Below, piece after piece: positions 23,645 to 31,300 of a DNA stretch of 31,548 nucleotides. Within the stretch, counting starts at the first letter, position 1. Every line of letters begins with the position of its first letter. Position numbers and translations under genes: made by a program. The stretch comes from an uncultured Muribaculaceae bacterium. Its GTDB lineage: Bacteria; Bacteroidota; Bacteroidia; Bacteroidales; Muribaculaceae. Under the pieces are notes generated by a model. The model had not been told where the DNA came from, did no database searches, and worked only from the letters and a program-made list of their open reading frames with translations. The stretch is from the NCBI GenBank assembly GCA_910586175.1, contig CAJUIJ010000008.1:1-31548 (forward strand), written 5' to 3'.

Positions 23645-23741
23645 GCGTGAGGCTCTGTAAGTTTGCTCGTTCAACGAAGATGGGCATTCCAGAGCCTCCG
23701 TTTGTGGAACGAGCAGACAGTAAGGCTCTCACGCTTTTTTT
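23645..23741 (+). terminator. terminator of the structured RNA with a competing fold
   Basis: The base stem 23645-23651/23728-23734 is followed by seven Ts. Above an internal loop sits a 12-bp helix, 23661-23672/23707-23718. A competing perfect 9-bp pairing, 23649-23657 with 23690-23698, uses part of the base stem's 5' arm and would prevent the terminator. The same 3' arm can also pair with 23723-23729. Confidence 0.65.
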
Positions 23742-23782
23742 ATACATTCGAACTAACAGCCATCAAGGGAGCATTGGCAAAA

Positions 23783-24235
23783 ATGCGTTATTCAATGAAA
23801 AGCTTGATTATTTTACGCGGTGTAGGTGGCCAAGGTAAGTCCACTTCATTAAATGTGTTGAAGAAAAAACTTGAAGAGAATTCGACTTATGATAGTATTA
23901 TGTTAGTACCTCATCCCGATGGTTATGATTGGATTTCTATTTTTGGTGGTCCGTCAAGAAAAGTTGGCATAATATCTTTTGGGGATCCGGGTGCAGAAGA
24001 TCACGTAGACTCCGTTCTACGGGATATGCTTGCAGAAGATGTTGATATTATTTTTGCTGCAAGTCGGACGCGTGGTGGTGTATTGGATTTAATCTACGAA
24101 TTTGCTAAAGAAAATAGTTACAGGATTATTGTTACCGCGCCATTGCATTTGGAAAATCAAAATGAACAAACTGTTATCGAAACTCTCAACTCTGAGTGTG
24201 CCGATATGTTGATAAATCTGATTGAAAAACTCTAA
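23783..24235 (+). CDS. small P-loop NTP-binding protein, function unknown
   Basis: This 150-aa soluble protein has a Walker A motif, GVGGQGKS, at residues 13-20 right after a hydrophobic beta-strand (SLIILR), as in P-loop kinases and AAA-type NTPases. A hydrophobic strand ending in acidic or small residues (DVDIIFAASR) and a later strand (YRIIVTAPLH) fit a minimal Rossmann-like core. I recognise no specific family and no clear Walker B aspartate pair. The frame is open back to 23663, but that part overlaps the terminator of the structured RNA. ATGs at 23783 and 23795 are the sensible starts. Its AT-rich codons differ from the nuo/atp genes. The broken lipoprotein gene begins 13 bp after its stop. 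Confidence 0.7.
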   Translation: MRYSMKSLIILRGVGGQGKSTSLNVLKKKLEENSTYDSIMLVPHPDGYDWISIFGGPSRKVGIISFGDPGAEDHVDSVLRDMLAEDVDIIFAASRTRGGVLDLIYEFAKENSYRIIVTAPLHLENQNEQTVIETLNSECADMLINLIEKL

Positions 24236-24248
24236 AATTAAGTCTAAA

Positions 24249-25922
24249 ATGAAACAGAATCGATTTACCAACTATATTGCACCGTTAATTGCTATTATTT
24301 TAACTTTAACGTTTTGTTCGTGTAATGACGATATAGGCGGGCCGAAACTTAAATATGAAAAAATGAATCTCGGTAGAATTAACCTGACAGGAGCTAAGCA
24401 GTTGGCTTTAAAAACCGGAGATGCAACAAGGGCTATTGATGGAGAATATCTATCAGCAGGTCTCTATAAAATAGATTAAAATGGCAATATTTCAGCAGTA
24501 GCCGTATATTTTACTACCGATAAGAAAGGCAATAAGCTAAATAAAGAATATGCTCTTAAAGTCGCACCGAAAGTTTTTTTTAAGTTGACTGATAATTATG
24601 CTATGGCATTAGGTTGTGATTACTATGATGCGGATGGAGACAAGGTACAAGATAAATGGATTTCGGATGGCGAAGGAGACGATACACGTTGGATCAAGCA
24701 GGATGTCCCATACAAGGATCTTTTGATACGCCTTTCTGATGGTAAAATATGGTGTATAGATGGCGTTACAGATAACTTAGATTTATATAAAGAATATGAA
24801 TACTATGATGATGATTTTAAAGAAATAATAGAGTGGGATTTTGATTTATTTGGTGAGTACAAGGAAGATGGTTGCGGCTCATTATATTACAGATTGGAAA
24901 ACAACGTATATAAATATAATTTGGACAGCAGTGAGGCATCGTTTGAGCAGGTGGTTGCATTGAATTTTGGATATAATAATTTTGATAGAACATATTATCC
25001 CTGGGGTATCGCTAAAAATGGAGTCGTATGGAATCAAACTCGTTCAGCAGGACCCGGTGGATACAATAGAATTGAGTTTGCGTGGCCTCATTCAGGTTTC
25101 TGTAAAATAGATTGGAATAACATAGCGAGATATTCAGGGTATAATCATACAACCAGCTTAAGCCATATAAAAGAAAATTTGAAGATGGAAAGCGAAACTG
25201 GTTTCCGATTTGTTCAGGTAAAGGAAAGGATGTTTGCATTGATAGCAAGGGAATTAGTGTTTGAATTTTTTTATTCCGAATCTGAAGAGCATTATAAGGA
25301 CGCAATTGAATGGGCGTATGATAACAATCTCGAAATGTTTAGGGTTATGGAGTTTGAAATAGGAGATACTCCTGAAAGTTTGAAGCCGAAGGCTCCTTGT
25401 TTAACATATGGCCTTGCCGATGGAATTGCCTATGACCGTTTTGAGTTTAGCAGGATGTTTATCCGCAACACTTTGATAAATTCCAGATCTTCTTTCTTGG
25501 CTGTAGACAATTCTATTCTTGTTAGTAATGGTAATGACAAATCAAAGTTATCTATAATTGATTTGGATAATCCTGAATGGCGAGACCTTAAGGAATTGGA
25601 TTTCAAACTTGATTTAGAATCAGCAGATGTTATGGATGGGAAAATATTTGTTCTCAATAATGACAAGTCTCATCTTGGTGTATATTGGTTTGATATAAAA
25701 TCATTCGAGGATGGTTTCACTAAATTCAATGTTACTTTGCCTGACTATGTGTCATATTCCATGATGGAAAGTAGTATAAAGGGAGGATTAGTAGTTTATG
25801 TCGGACGCAACCCCGGGACAGGAAACTATGAGCGTATACGTGTCAATATCCTTACAGGAGAAGCTTCGCATGAAACATCTGAGATTGACATGTTTTTTCA
25901 AACGATTGTCAGCCTGAATTAA
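24249..25922 (+). pseudogene. lipoprotein gene interrupted by a single in-frame stop
   Basis: From ATG 24249 to TAA 25920-25922 the same frame would encode about 557 aa but for one TAA at 24477-24479 (codon 77). The sequence on both sides is continuous in frame and protein-like (GLYKID, stop, NGNISAVAVYF), and a single change from GAA would restore it. Residues 1-25 are a lipoprotein signal with Cys25 in FCSC followed by Asn-Asp-Asp. The downstream part contains a calcium-loop-like DADGDKVQD and repeated YWFDIK/IDLDN-type strands suggestive of a beta-propeller or sandwich, but I do not recognise the family. A fragment could restart at ATG 24585 or later, without a signal peptide. Codons are AT-rich. 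Confidence 0.75.
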
Positions 25923-25945
25923 TCCGAACTTTAAGAATGGTGTTT

Positions 25946-25988
25946 TAACAAGTCGCGGTGGAGAGTTATTACTGACCGCGACTTGTTA
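25946..25988 (+). terminator. terminator after the broken lipoprotein gene
   Basis: A perfect 14-bp stem (25946-25959 with 25975-25988) with a 15-nt loop is followed by an AT-rich stretch with only short T-runs. It lies 23 bp after the lipoprotein stop codon. Together with the repeat pair at 26074-26112 and the hairpin at 26169-26202, it accounts for the 305-bp gap before the GH57 gene. Confidence 0.7.
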
Positions 25989-26073
25989 TAATATTAATTT
26001 TCCGGCACTGATGTTGACTATGTATTTTGGTTGAATGTAAATTCCCGGTTGAAGTGTTGAAATCAAAGAATCG

Positions 26074-26112
26074 CACATGCGTCAAGGTGTGTATCACATG
26101 CGTCAAGGTGTG
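26074..26112. repeat. two identical 18-bp repeats at 21-bp spacing
   Basis: CACATGCGTCAAGGTGTG occurs at 26074-26091 and 26095-26112, separated by TAT. Each unit begins CACA and ends TGTG, giving weak dyad symmetry. The 21-bp period is two helical turns, as in paired regulator sites. No gene start is adjacent on either strand, so the function is open. Confidence 0.75.
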
Positions 26113-26168
26113 ATAATGAGTCTTGTATTTGGTTTACAATAAGACACGTAATTCATAAACTAATAGTA

Positions 26169-26202
26169 AAGCGAGGATTTCCGTTTCGGGAAGTCCTCGC
26201 TT
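26169..26202 (-). terminator. terminator of the glycogen operon
   Basis: The outer stem 26169-26177/26194-26202 continues inward through 26178-26182/26189-26193 (one G-T pair), making about 14 bp with a loop of about 6 nt. It lies 25 bp beyond the GH57 stop codon on the minus strand. Confidence 0.7.
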
Positions 26203-26227
26203 CTGTTATTTGTCTGGTTTTAGCGGT

Positions 26228-27700
26228 TTACTCGTCGGCTTTCTTGGCGGCGGGTTTGCGGCCCGGTTTGCGGCCCGGTTTTGCTTTTGGCTTTGATTCG
26301 GTTTCTGCCTTTGGCTTGCGGCCCGGTTTGGCTTTTGCCGGCTCTTTCGCTTTCGGCTCGGCCACTACCTCTTCGTGTTCTACCACTGTCAGGGTGTCGT
26401 CGTTGAGGATGTTGGCGCGTAAGGTCTTCACCTCCTTGTTGAGTGAATTGATTTCGCTCGCCTGATTGCGGATGGTGAGCAGCAGTGAGTTCAGCTCTTC
26501 GTTGTCGATGCTCTCGGGGTACTGTTCCTCAACGCGCACCAGGAAGTCGGCCAGGACGTTCATGTAGTTGGTGAACGCCGAGAAGGGTGAATCGTAGGGG
26601 CTGAATGCGGCGTGCGATGCCCCGTCGGCCATGTTCTTCGTGCTCATGTAGTAGAAGTGGTCGCTGCTCTGCAGGTATTCCCAGTCTTGCTTCAGACGGC
26701 GGTCGTCGCAGAGGCTCACGCGTTCAGCCACGCCGTAGAGCTTGCCGAGAGCTTCATTCTGCAAGCCGTTGCCTTTCCATGCCGACACGTCGCGGGCCTC
26801 GTCGATGCCCGACATCGGATATGGCACTGCAAGCTCTCCTACAGCCTTCATCTTCGATACAACCTCCGAAGGTGTGGCAAATACTATGTTGCGTTCGGCA
26901 GCGAATCGAGGAAGCGCCTTCATGAAGAGGAAAATACCGGTAGATGCCGGCAGGAACGAACCGAAGGTGTCCATGCTGAAATGCAGGTTTATAACCTGTT
27001 CCTCCTCGGGAAGCGCAGCCACCCAGTCCATGTATTTGTCTGCGTTAAGGGGATATTCCGGCCACTCGGGATTGTTGAAATTCTGCGACAGGTCAGAGCC
27101 CAACTTGTCGTTGGTAAGCAGAAGCTTCAAACCGGGGGCTGTGGCTGCCTTGTAGATATAATTGGGCGACTTCCAGCCAAGCACATGCTTTGCACCCACC
27201 GTGAGACAGCTGTTGAAGCCCATGGCCTTTATGAGCATGGCGATGTCGTCGTCATATATCAGCTCGGTGTTGGAGAATGTTTTGGGAGTGACGTTGAGCG
27301 TGTTCTTGAGCATCACCATCTGCTTCTTCACATCGCGCATGAACTCCTCAGGGTCTTCGAGCGAGGAGAGCGAGTGCGAGTAGGTGCCGGCGATAAACTC
27401 CACGCATCCCGTATCTGCAAGCTGTTTGAGTTTCTCAATCACTTCAGGTACATAGAGCTGTAGTTGCTCCAAGGCGGTGCCCGACACCGATATTGCGCAC
27501 TTGAAGCCACCGTTGCTTTCGCGAATCATATCGAGCAGCGTGTCGCACATGGGCAGATATGAATTCTCTGCCAGGCGGGAGATGATTTCGTCGTCAGCAA
27601 AGTCGTCATAATAATAATGGTCATTGCCGATATCGAAAAAACGGTATCTTTTCAGTCTGAAAGGCTGATGAATCTTGAAATAAAAACAGATATTTTTCAT
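26228..27700 (-). CDS. GH57 family alpha-amylase with Lys/Pro-rich C-terminal tail
   Basis: This 490-aa cytoplasmic-looking glycoside hydrolase (no signal peptide) is predicted to act on alpha-glucans such as glycogen. GH57 motifs are visible: HQP at 11-13, EFIAGTYSHSLSSL at about 101-114, the probable nucleophile Glu146 in FSNTELIYD, and the probable acid Asp244 in HFSMDTFGSF. After a leucine-heptad coiled-coil-like stretch at about 405-440, the last 40 or so residues are low-complexity, with repeated KPGRKP units. The frame is open to 27760, but homologous proteins start at MKNICFYFKIHQP (27700). It is the third gene of the glycogen operon, 91 bp after the glycosyltransferase. Bacteroides has the same trio. 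Confidence 0.92.
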   Translation of the reverse strand: MKNICFYFKIHQPFRLKRYRFFDIGNDHYYYDDFADDEIISRLAENSYLPMCDTLLDMIRESNGGFKCAISVSGTALEQLQLYVPEVIEKLKQLADTGCVEFIAGTYSHSLSSLEDPEEFMRDVKKQMVMLKNTLNVTPKTFSNTELIYDDDIAMLIKAMGFNSCLTVGAKHVLGWKSPNYIYKAATAPGLKLLLTNDKLGSDLSQNFNNPEWPEYPLNADKYMDWVAALPEEEQVINLHFSMDTFGSFLPASTGIFLFMKALPRFAAERNIVFATPSEVVSKMKAVGELAVPYPMSGIDEARDVSAWKGNGLQNEALGKLYGVAERVSLCDDRRLKQDWEYLQSSDHFYYMSTKNMADGASHAAFSPYDSPFSAFTNYMNVLADFLVRVEEQYPESIDNEELNSLLLTIRNQASEINSLNKEVKTLRANILNDDTLTVVEHEEVVAEPKAKEPAKAKPGRKPKAETESKPKAKPGRKPGRKPAAKKADE

Positions 27701-27791
27701 TTGTTCGTTTTGGCTTGTTGTAAATTCCGCTACTGCCATGAGGCGTAATGCTGTCGCCATTAGGCATGAAATGTGCGGAAGTTGATTGTGG

Positions 27792-29060
27792 TTACTTATT
27801 TCTGTCGGCGATAACTCTCTTATATATGTCGATCACCTTCTTGCCGGCCTTCTCCCAGGTGATGCCGTGTATCTCCTCTATGCCGCGATCACGCAGTTCG
27901 CGGTGCAAGGCGGGGTATGTGGTAAGCGCGTGCATGGCGTCGGCCATTGCGTCAATATCCCAATAGTCGGTCTTGATTACGTTGTCGAGAATCTCGGCGC
28001 AGCCCGACTGCTTGGAGATAATCGACGGCACCCCCATCTCCATAGCCTCGAGCGGCGATATGCCGAAAGGCTCTGACACGGAGGGCATGACGTATACATC
28101 GGAGTCGGCAAGCATCTCATACACCTGCTTGCCGCGAAGGAATCCGGTGAAATGGAAACGGTCGGCTATGTTGCGCTTGGCCGCAAGCTTGATCATCGCA
28201 TCCATCATGTCGCCCGACCCGGCCATCACGAATCGTACATGCTTGTTCTTCTGGAGCACCTTGGCGGCAGCTTCCACAAAATATTCCGGACCCTTCTGCA
28301 TGGTGATGCGTCCGAGGAATGTTATCACATTGTCCTTCTTCTCGCGGCGCGGCAGGTTAAGGAGCTCGTCGCTGAGCGGAATCACGGCATTATGTACCGT
28401 GGTCACTTTATCGGGGCTTATGCCATACTTGTCTATGACGGTGCGGCGTGTCAGCTCTGACACGGTCATGATATGGTCGGCATTCTCCATGCCATCCTTC
28501 TCGATTGCAAACACCGTGGGGTTGACATTGCCGCGCGAACGGTCGAAGTCGGTGGCATGCACATGTATCACAAGCGGCTTGCCGGTGACATTCTTGGCAT
28601 GTATGCCGGCAGGATAGGTGAGCCAGTCGTGCGAGTGTATTATGTCGCACGGTATGGTGCGTGCTATCACTCCTGCCACTATCGAGTAATTGTTGATTTC
28701 TTCAATTAGGTTGTCGGGATATTTGCCCGAAAACTCTATGCAGCCCAGGTCGTTGAGACGCATATAGTTGAAGTCGGCATAGATATGGTCGCGCAGTGCG
28801 TAATAAAGCTCGGGACTCATCACCTTGCCTATACGGTTCTGCACATAGTCATAGTTCACATCGCGCCAGGCCACCGGCGTGCAGTTGGCCCCCACGATAT
28901 TGGCGAATCCCTTCTCCTCGTCGCCCCAAGGCTTGGGGATGACAAAGGTTATCTCCATGTCGCCATTGTTATACATGCCTTTGGTCAGGCCATAACTGGC
29001 TGTGCCGAGTCCACCGAGAATATGAGGGGGGAACTCCCAGCCAAACATTAGTGCTTTCAT
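27792..29060 (-). CDS. GT4/GT5-type glycosyltransferase, probable glycogen synthase
   Basis: This 422-aa GT-B fold enzyme probably elongates alpha-1,4-glucan from a nucleotide sugar. The N-terminal WEFPPHILGGLGTASYGL contains the donor-loop GGLG. HSHDWLTYPAG, VHATDFDRSRG, FLGRITMQKGPEYFVEAA and the E-x7-E motif in SEPFGISPLEAMEMG are all present. There is no signal peptide. It lies 3 bp after the debranching enzyme gene and before the GH57 gene, so all three are likely co-transcribed. Classical GlgA is longer, about 480 aa, and this form is the GT4-like one seen in Bacteroidota glycogen clusters. UDP- versus ADP-glucose use cannot be read from sequence. Confidence 0.9.
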   Translation of the reverse strand: MKALMFGWEFPPHILGGLGTASYGLTKGMYNNGDMEITFVIPKPWGDEEKGFANIVGANCTPVAWRDVNYDYVQNRIGKVMSPELYYALRDHIYADFNYMRLNDLGCIEFSGKYPDNLIEEINNYSIVAGVIARTIPCDIIHSHDWLTYPAGIHAKNVTGKPLVIHVHATDFDRSRGNVNPTVFAIEKDGMENADHIMTVSELTRRTVIDKYGISPDKVTTVHNAVIPLSDELLNLPRREKKDNVITFLGRITMQKGPEYFVEAAAKVLQKNKHVRFVMAGSGDMMDAMIKLAAKRNIADRFHFTGFLRGKQVYEMLADSDVYVMPSVSEPFGISPLEAMEMGVPSIISKQSGCAEILDNVIKTDYWDIDAMADAMHALTTYPALHRELRDRGIEEIHGITWEKAGKKVIDIYKRVIADRNK

Positions 29061-29063
29061 GGT

Positions 29064-31025
29064 TTATTCGGATTGCGATAAGAGTTTGCTCATTCGGTTC
29101 ACGGCACGTATCGTGCTCAATATCTCGCCTACGTTTTTGGCTGTGCTGACTGCGCCTCTGCCTGCATATGGCGGGTTGGCGTCATACATCTCCGACAGCG
29201 AGCCGATGCACCCTTCCGACATCTCATCCTCGAAGCCAATCAGCATGCGCTCGATAAATGACACTCCGCTCATGCCGAACACCTTGAAGTAAGCATCGGC
29301 GTAGAAGCCAAACAGCCATGGGCGTGCCGGTCCCTGATGCACGGTGTATTCGCGTTCAGTAGGATTGCCCACATATACCGGACGGTAATTGTGGCTCTTG
29401 GGGCTGAGCGAGCGCAGACCCTTGGGGGTGAGTAACTCGCGTGTGCAGAAGTCAAGCACTTTCTTGCGCTGACGACGGTCGAGAGGGGAGTTCTCCAAAC
29501 CTATGGCAATAGCCATGTTGGGTCTCACCTCCAAGTCGGTGTATGTGCCGTTGACATAATCATACAGGTAGCTGTAATCATTGAGGAATGTATCGACAAA
29601 CGACTTGCCGCAACGGTCGGCCAGCTCCTTAAGCTGTTCGGCATACTCCGGCTCAGAGCCGTTTGATTCAAGCATCCCGATGAGGAACATAAGCGCGTTA
29701 TACCACAATGCGTTGAATTCCAAAATATATCCGGTGCGAGGTATGATGGGACGGCCCTCTATCGAGGCAGACAGCCAAGTCACGGGCTTCTCTGTGCCTT
29801 CGCTTGTCAGGAGTCCGTTATCTTCGAGATTGAGGTTGTTAACCTTGCCTTGGCGTATGCACTCCACGAGCCATCTCACATCTTCGAGATAACGCTCCCT
29901 GCATTTGTTTACATCATTGTAACGTTTGTATTGCTGTATAGCCCACAGTGTCCATAACGGTATGTCCGGCAGGTCAATCTCGCGAATCACGCGGTCTTTC
30001 TCGCCTGTATCGATATAGTGGCGCAGGGCCTTCATGAAGCTGCCGAGTATAGCGTGGTAATCCTCCTCGTGGTCAATGGCGAGAGTGCAACCGGGCAGCG
30101 CAATAAGCTCATCGCGACCGCGCACATTATACCAGGGGAAACCTGCCATGATATACATGCCATGCTCATTCTTTACATAGAACTGTTTGGCGGCATTCTT
30201 AAGGCAGTTGAAGAAACTCGTGCGGCATGTGCGTGTCTTGAGCTCGTTCTCGTAGGTTGAAACGAAAGTGGACGGGTCGTTCTCGAATGTAGAAGCCGAG
30301 AAGATTATCGATTCACCCTTTTTGATGGGCAACTCGAAATACCCCGGCACCCAAAGGTCCTCCTTGTAGGGGATACCGCGGTCACGGTCCTTATAATATT
30401 CTATGCCATTGTACCAGTGGCCGTCGTCAACCCATGTGGCTTCCTTGTTGAACTGCATGAAGAGCGACGGGTAGCCCTCATAGAGGCAGGAGGCTATTCC
30501 GTTGGGCACATGGCGAATCTCACGGTTGATGCCGGGGTTCTCCACCACAAGGCTGTTGGCGTTGCGAAATGCAAGGAATGGCTTGAATCGCAAGGTGGTG
30601 GGGGAGTGGGCCTCCAAGAGCGTGTATTTTATCAGAATCCGGTTCTCATGTGAAATAAATACTTTCTCCTTGGTCATGATGACCCCGCCTACGCGGAATG
30701 TCAGTTTCGGCACTGACTCGCAAGTGAACTCGCGGATGTACTTATGGCCATTCGGACTGAAGACGTTGTCGCCATATTGGTGCAAGCCGAGATTGAATGA
30801 TGCGCCATGCTGTATCACCGATTCGTCAAGGGCCGACAGCAGCACGTGTGCCTTGTCGTCCATCTCCGGAATCGGTATCACAAGCAAGCCATGCTGTTTG
30901 CGTGTGTTGCAGCCCACAATGGTGGTGCAATGATAAGCTCCCGACATGTTGGTGCGCAGCATCTCCTTTGGCAACGATTGCTCCAGGTTGATCATAAGGT
31001 TCTTGTCAAATTTCAGATAACTCAT
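29064..31025 (-). CDS. glycogen debranching enzyme (amylo-alpha-1,6-glucosidase)
   Basis: This 653-aa protein combines an N-terminal GDE domain at about residues 15-230 (RTNMSGAYHCTTIVGCNTRKQHGLLV is typical) with a C-terminal (alpha/alpha)6 GH133-type amylo-1,6-glucosidase domain from about 270. The latter carries the conserved aspartate Asp305 in NVRGRDELIALPG, the WTLWAIQQY helix and VRPNMAIAIGL. It removes alpha-1,6-linked glucose at glycogen branch points in the cytoplasm. It is the first gene of the operon, behind a promoter at 31215-31245 with a leader of about 185 nt, and is followed at 3 bp by the glycosyltransferase. Confidence 0.93.
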   Translation of the reverse strand: MSYLKFDKNLMINLEQSLPKEMLRTNMSGAYHCTTIVGCNTRKQHGLLVIPIPEMDDKAHVLLSALDESVIQHGASFNLGLHQYGDNVFSPNGHKYIREFTCESVPKLTFRVGGVIMTKEKVFISHENRILIKYTLLEAHSPTTLRFKPFLAFRNANSLVVENPGINREIRHVPNGIASCLYEGYPSLFMQFNKEATWVDDGHWYNGIEYYKDRDRGIPYKEDLWVPGYFELPIKKGESIIFSASTFENDPSTFVSTYENELKTRTCRTSFFNCLKNAAKQFYVKNEHGMYIMAGFPWYNVRGRDELIALPGCTLAIDHEEDYHAILGSFMKALRHYIDTGEKDRVIREIDLPDIPLWTLWAIQQYKRYNDVNKCRERYLEDVRWLVECIRQGKVNNLNLEDNGLLTSEGTEKPVTWLSASIEGRPIIPRTGYILEFNALWYNALMFLIGMLESNGSEPEYAEQLKELADRCGKSFVDTFLNDYSYLYDYVNGTYTDLEVRPNMAIAIGLENSPLDRRQRKKVLDFCTRELLTPKGLRSLSPKSHNYRPVYVGNPTEREYTVHQGPARPWLFGFYADAYFKVFGMSGVSFIERMLIGFEDEMSEGCIGSLSEMYDANPPYAGRGAVSTAKNVGEILSTIRAVNRMSKLLSQSE

Positions 31026-31214
31026 GATATGCTGTGATGTTAAAAAGTTTTTTTATGGTATATACATTTACAATGTTTTCAAAATAAGTGACCATCTTGG
31101 ATAGTGGAGCGTGACCAACTGTTCATAAGAGAAGAGAGATAGCCGGTAAGATAACCATTGCCGTGAAAAGGAAGATTTGTGATCAACGTTGCCTGCTTTC
31201 GGTATGTGTCAATA

Positions 31215-31245
31215 CAAAATTACATATTTTTTTCGAAACGGGCAA
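31215..31245 (-). promoter_or_regulatory. promoter of the glycogen operon
   Basis: On the minus strand, TTG (plus 31243-31245) lies 20 nt from TAATTTTG (plus 31215-31222), the Bacteroidota consensus. The predicted start near 31210 leaves about 185 nt of leader before the debranching gene; no clear riboswitch fold was seen in it. Confidence 0.65.
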
Positions 31246-31300
31246 TATGTTTTGCAACATGCAACAAATGTTCAATACTTTGTCAAATTTTTATCATTCC

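Larger units (their letters stand above)
23404..23741 (+). ncRNA. candidate structured RNA or long regulatory leader, about 340 nt
   Basis: Between a consensus promoter and a T7 terminator lies a dense series of hairpins. H1 pairs 23404-23410 with 23444-23450 and contains the inner stem 23421-23425/23430-23434 with a GTCA loop. H2 pairs 23457-23462 with 23471-23476. H3 pairs 23493-23497 with 23505-23509. H4 pairs 23513-23519 with 23549-23555. H5 pairs 23604-23611 with 23616-23623 (one mismatch) and is capped by GTGA, a GNRA loop. H6 is the terminator at 23645-23741. The only notable coding possibility inside is a 19-codon ORF. I could not match it to tmRNA, RNase P RNA or SRP RNA by their landmark motifs, and 6S-like identity is not excluded. 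The P-loop gene starts 42 nt after it, so it could be a free RNA or an attenuated leader. Confidence 0.7.

Noticed and set aside
22468..23741. Diversity-generating retroelement or retron (Avd-like gene next to a structured RNA)
   Set aside because: No reverse transcriptase, no variable/template repeat pair with adenine changes, and no target gene is visible in the window.
23404..23741. tmRNA, RNase P RNA or SRP RNA
   Set aside because: Landmarks such as the tRNA-like ends and tag frame of tmRNA, or GAGGAAAGUCC of RNase P RNA, were not found.
23663..23782. N-terminal extension of the P-loop protein
   Set aside because: It overlaps the terminator of the structured RNA, and its sequence is unlike the rest of the domain; starts at 23783 or 23795 place the P-loop where such proteins have it.
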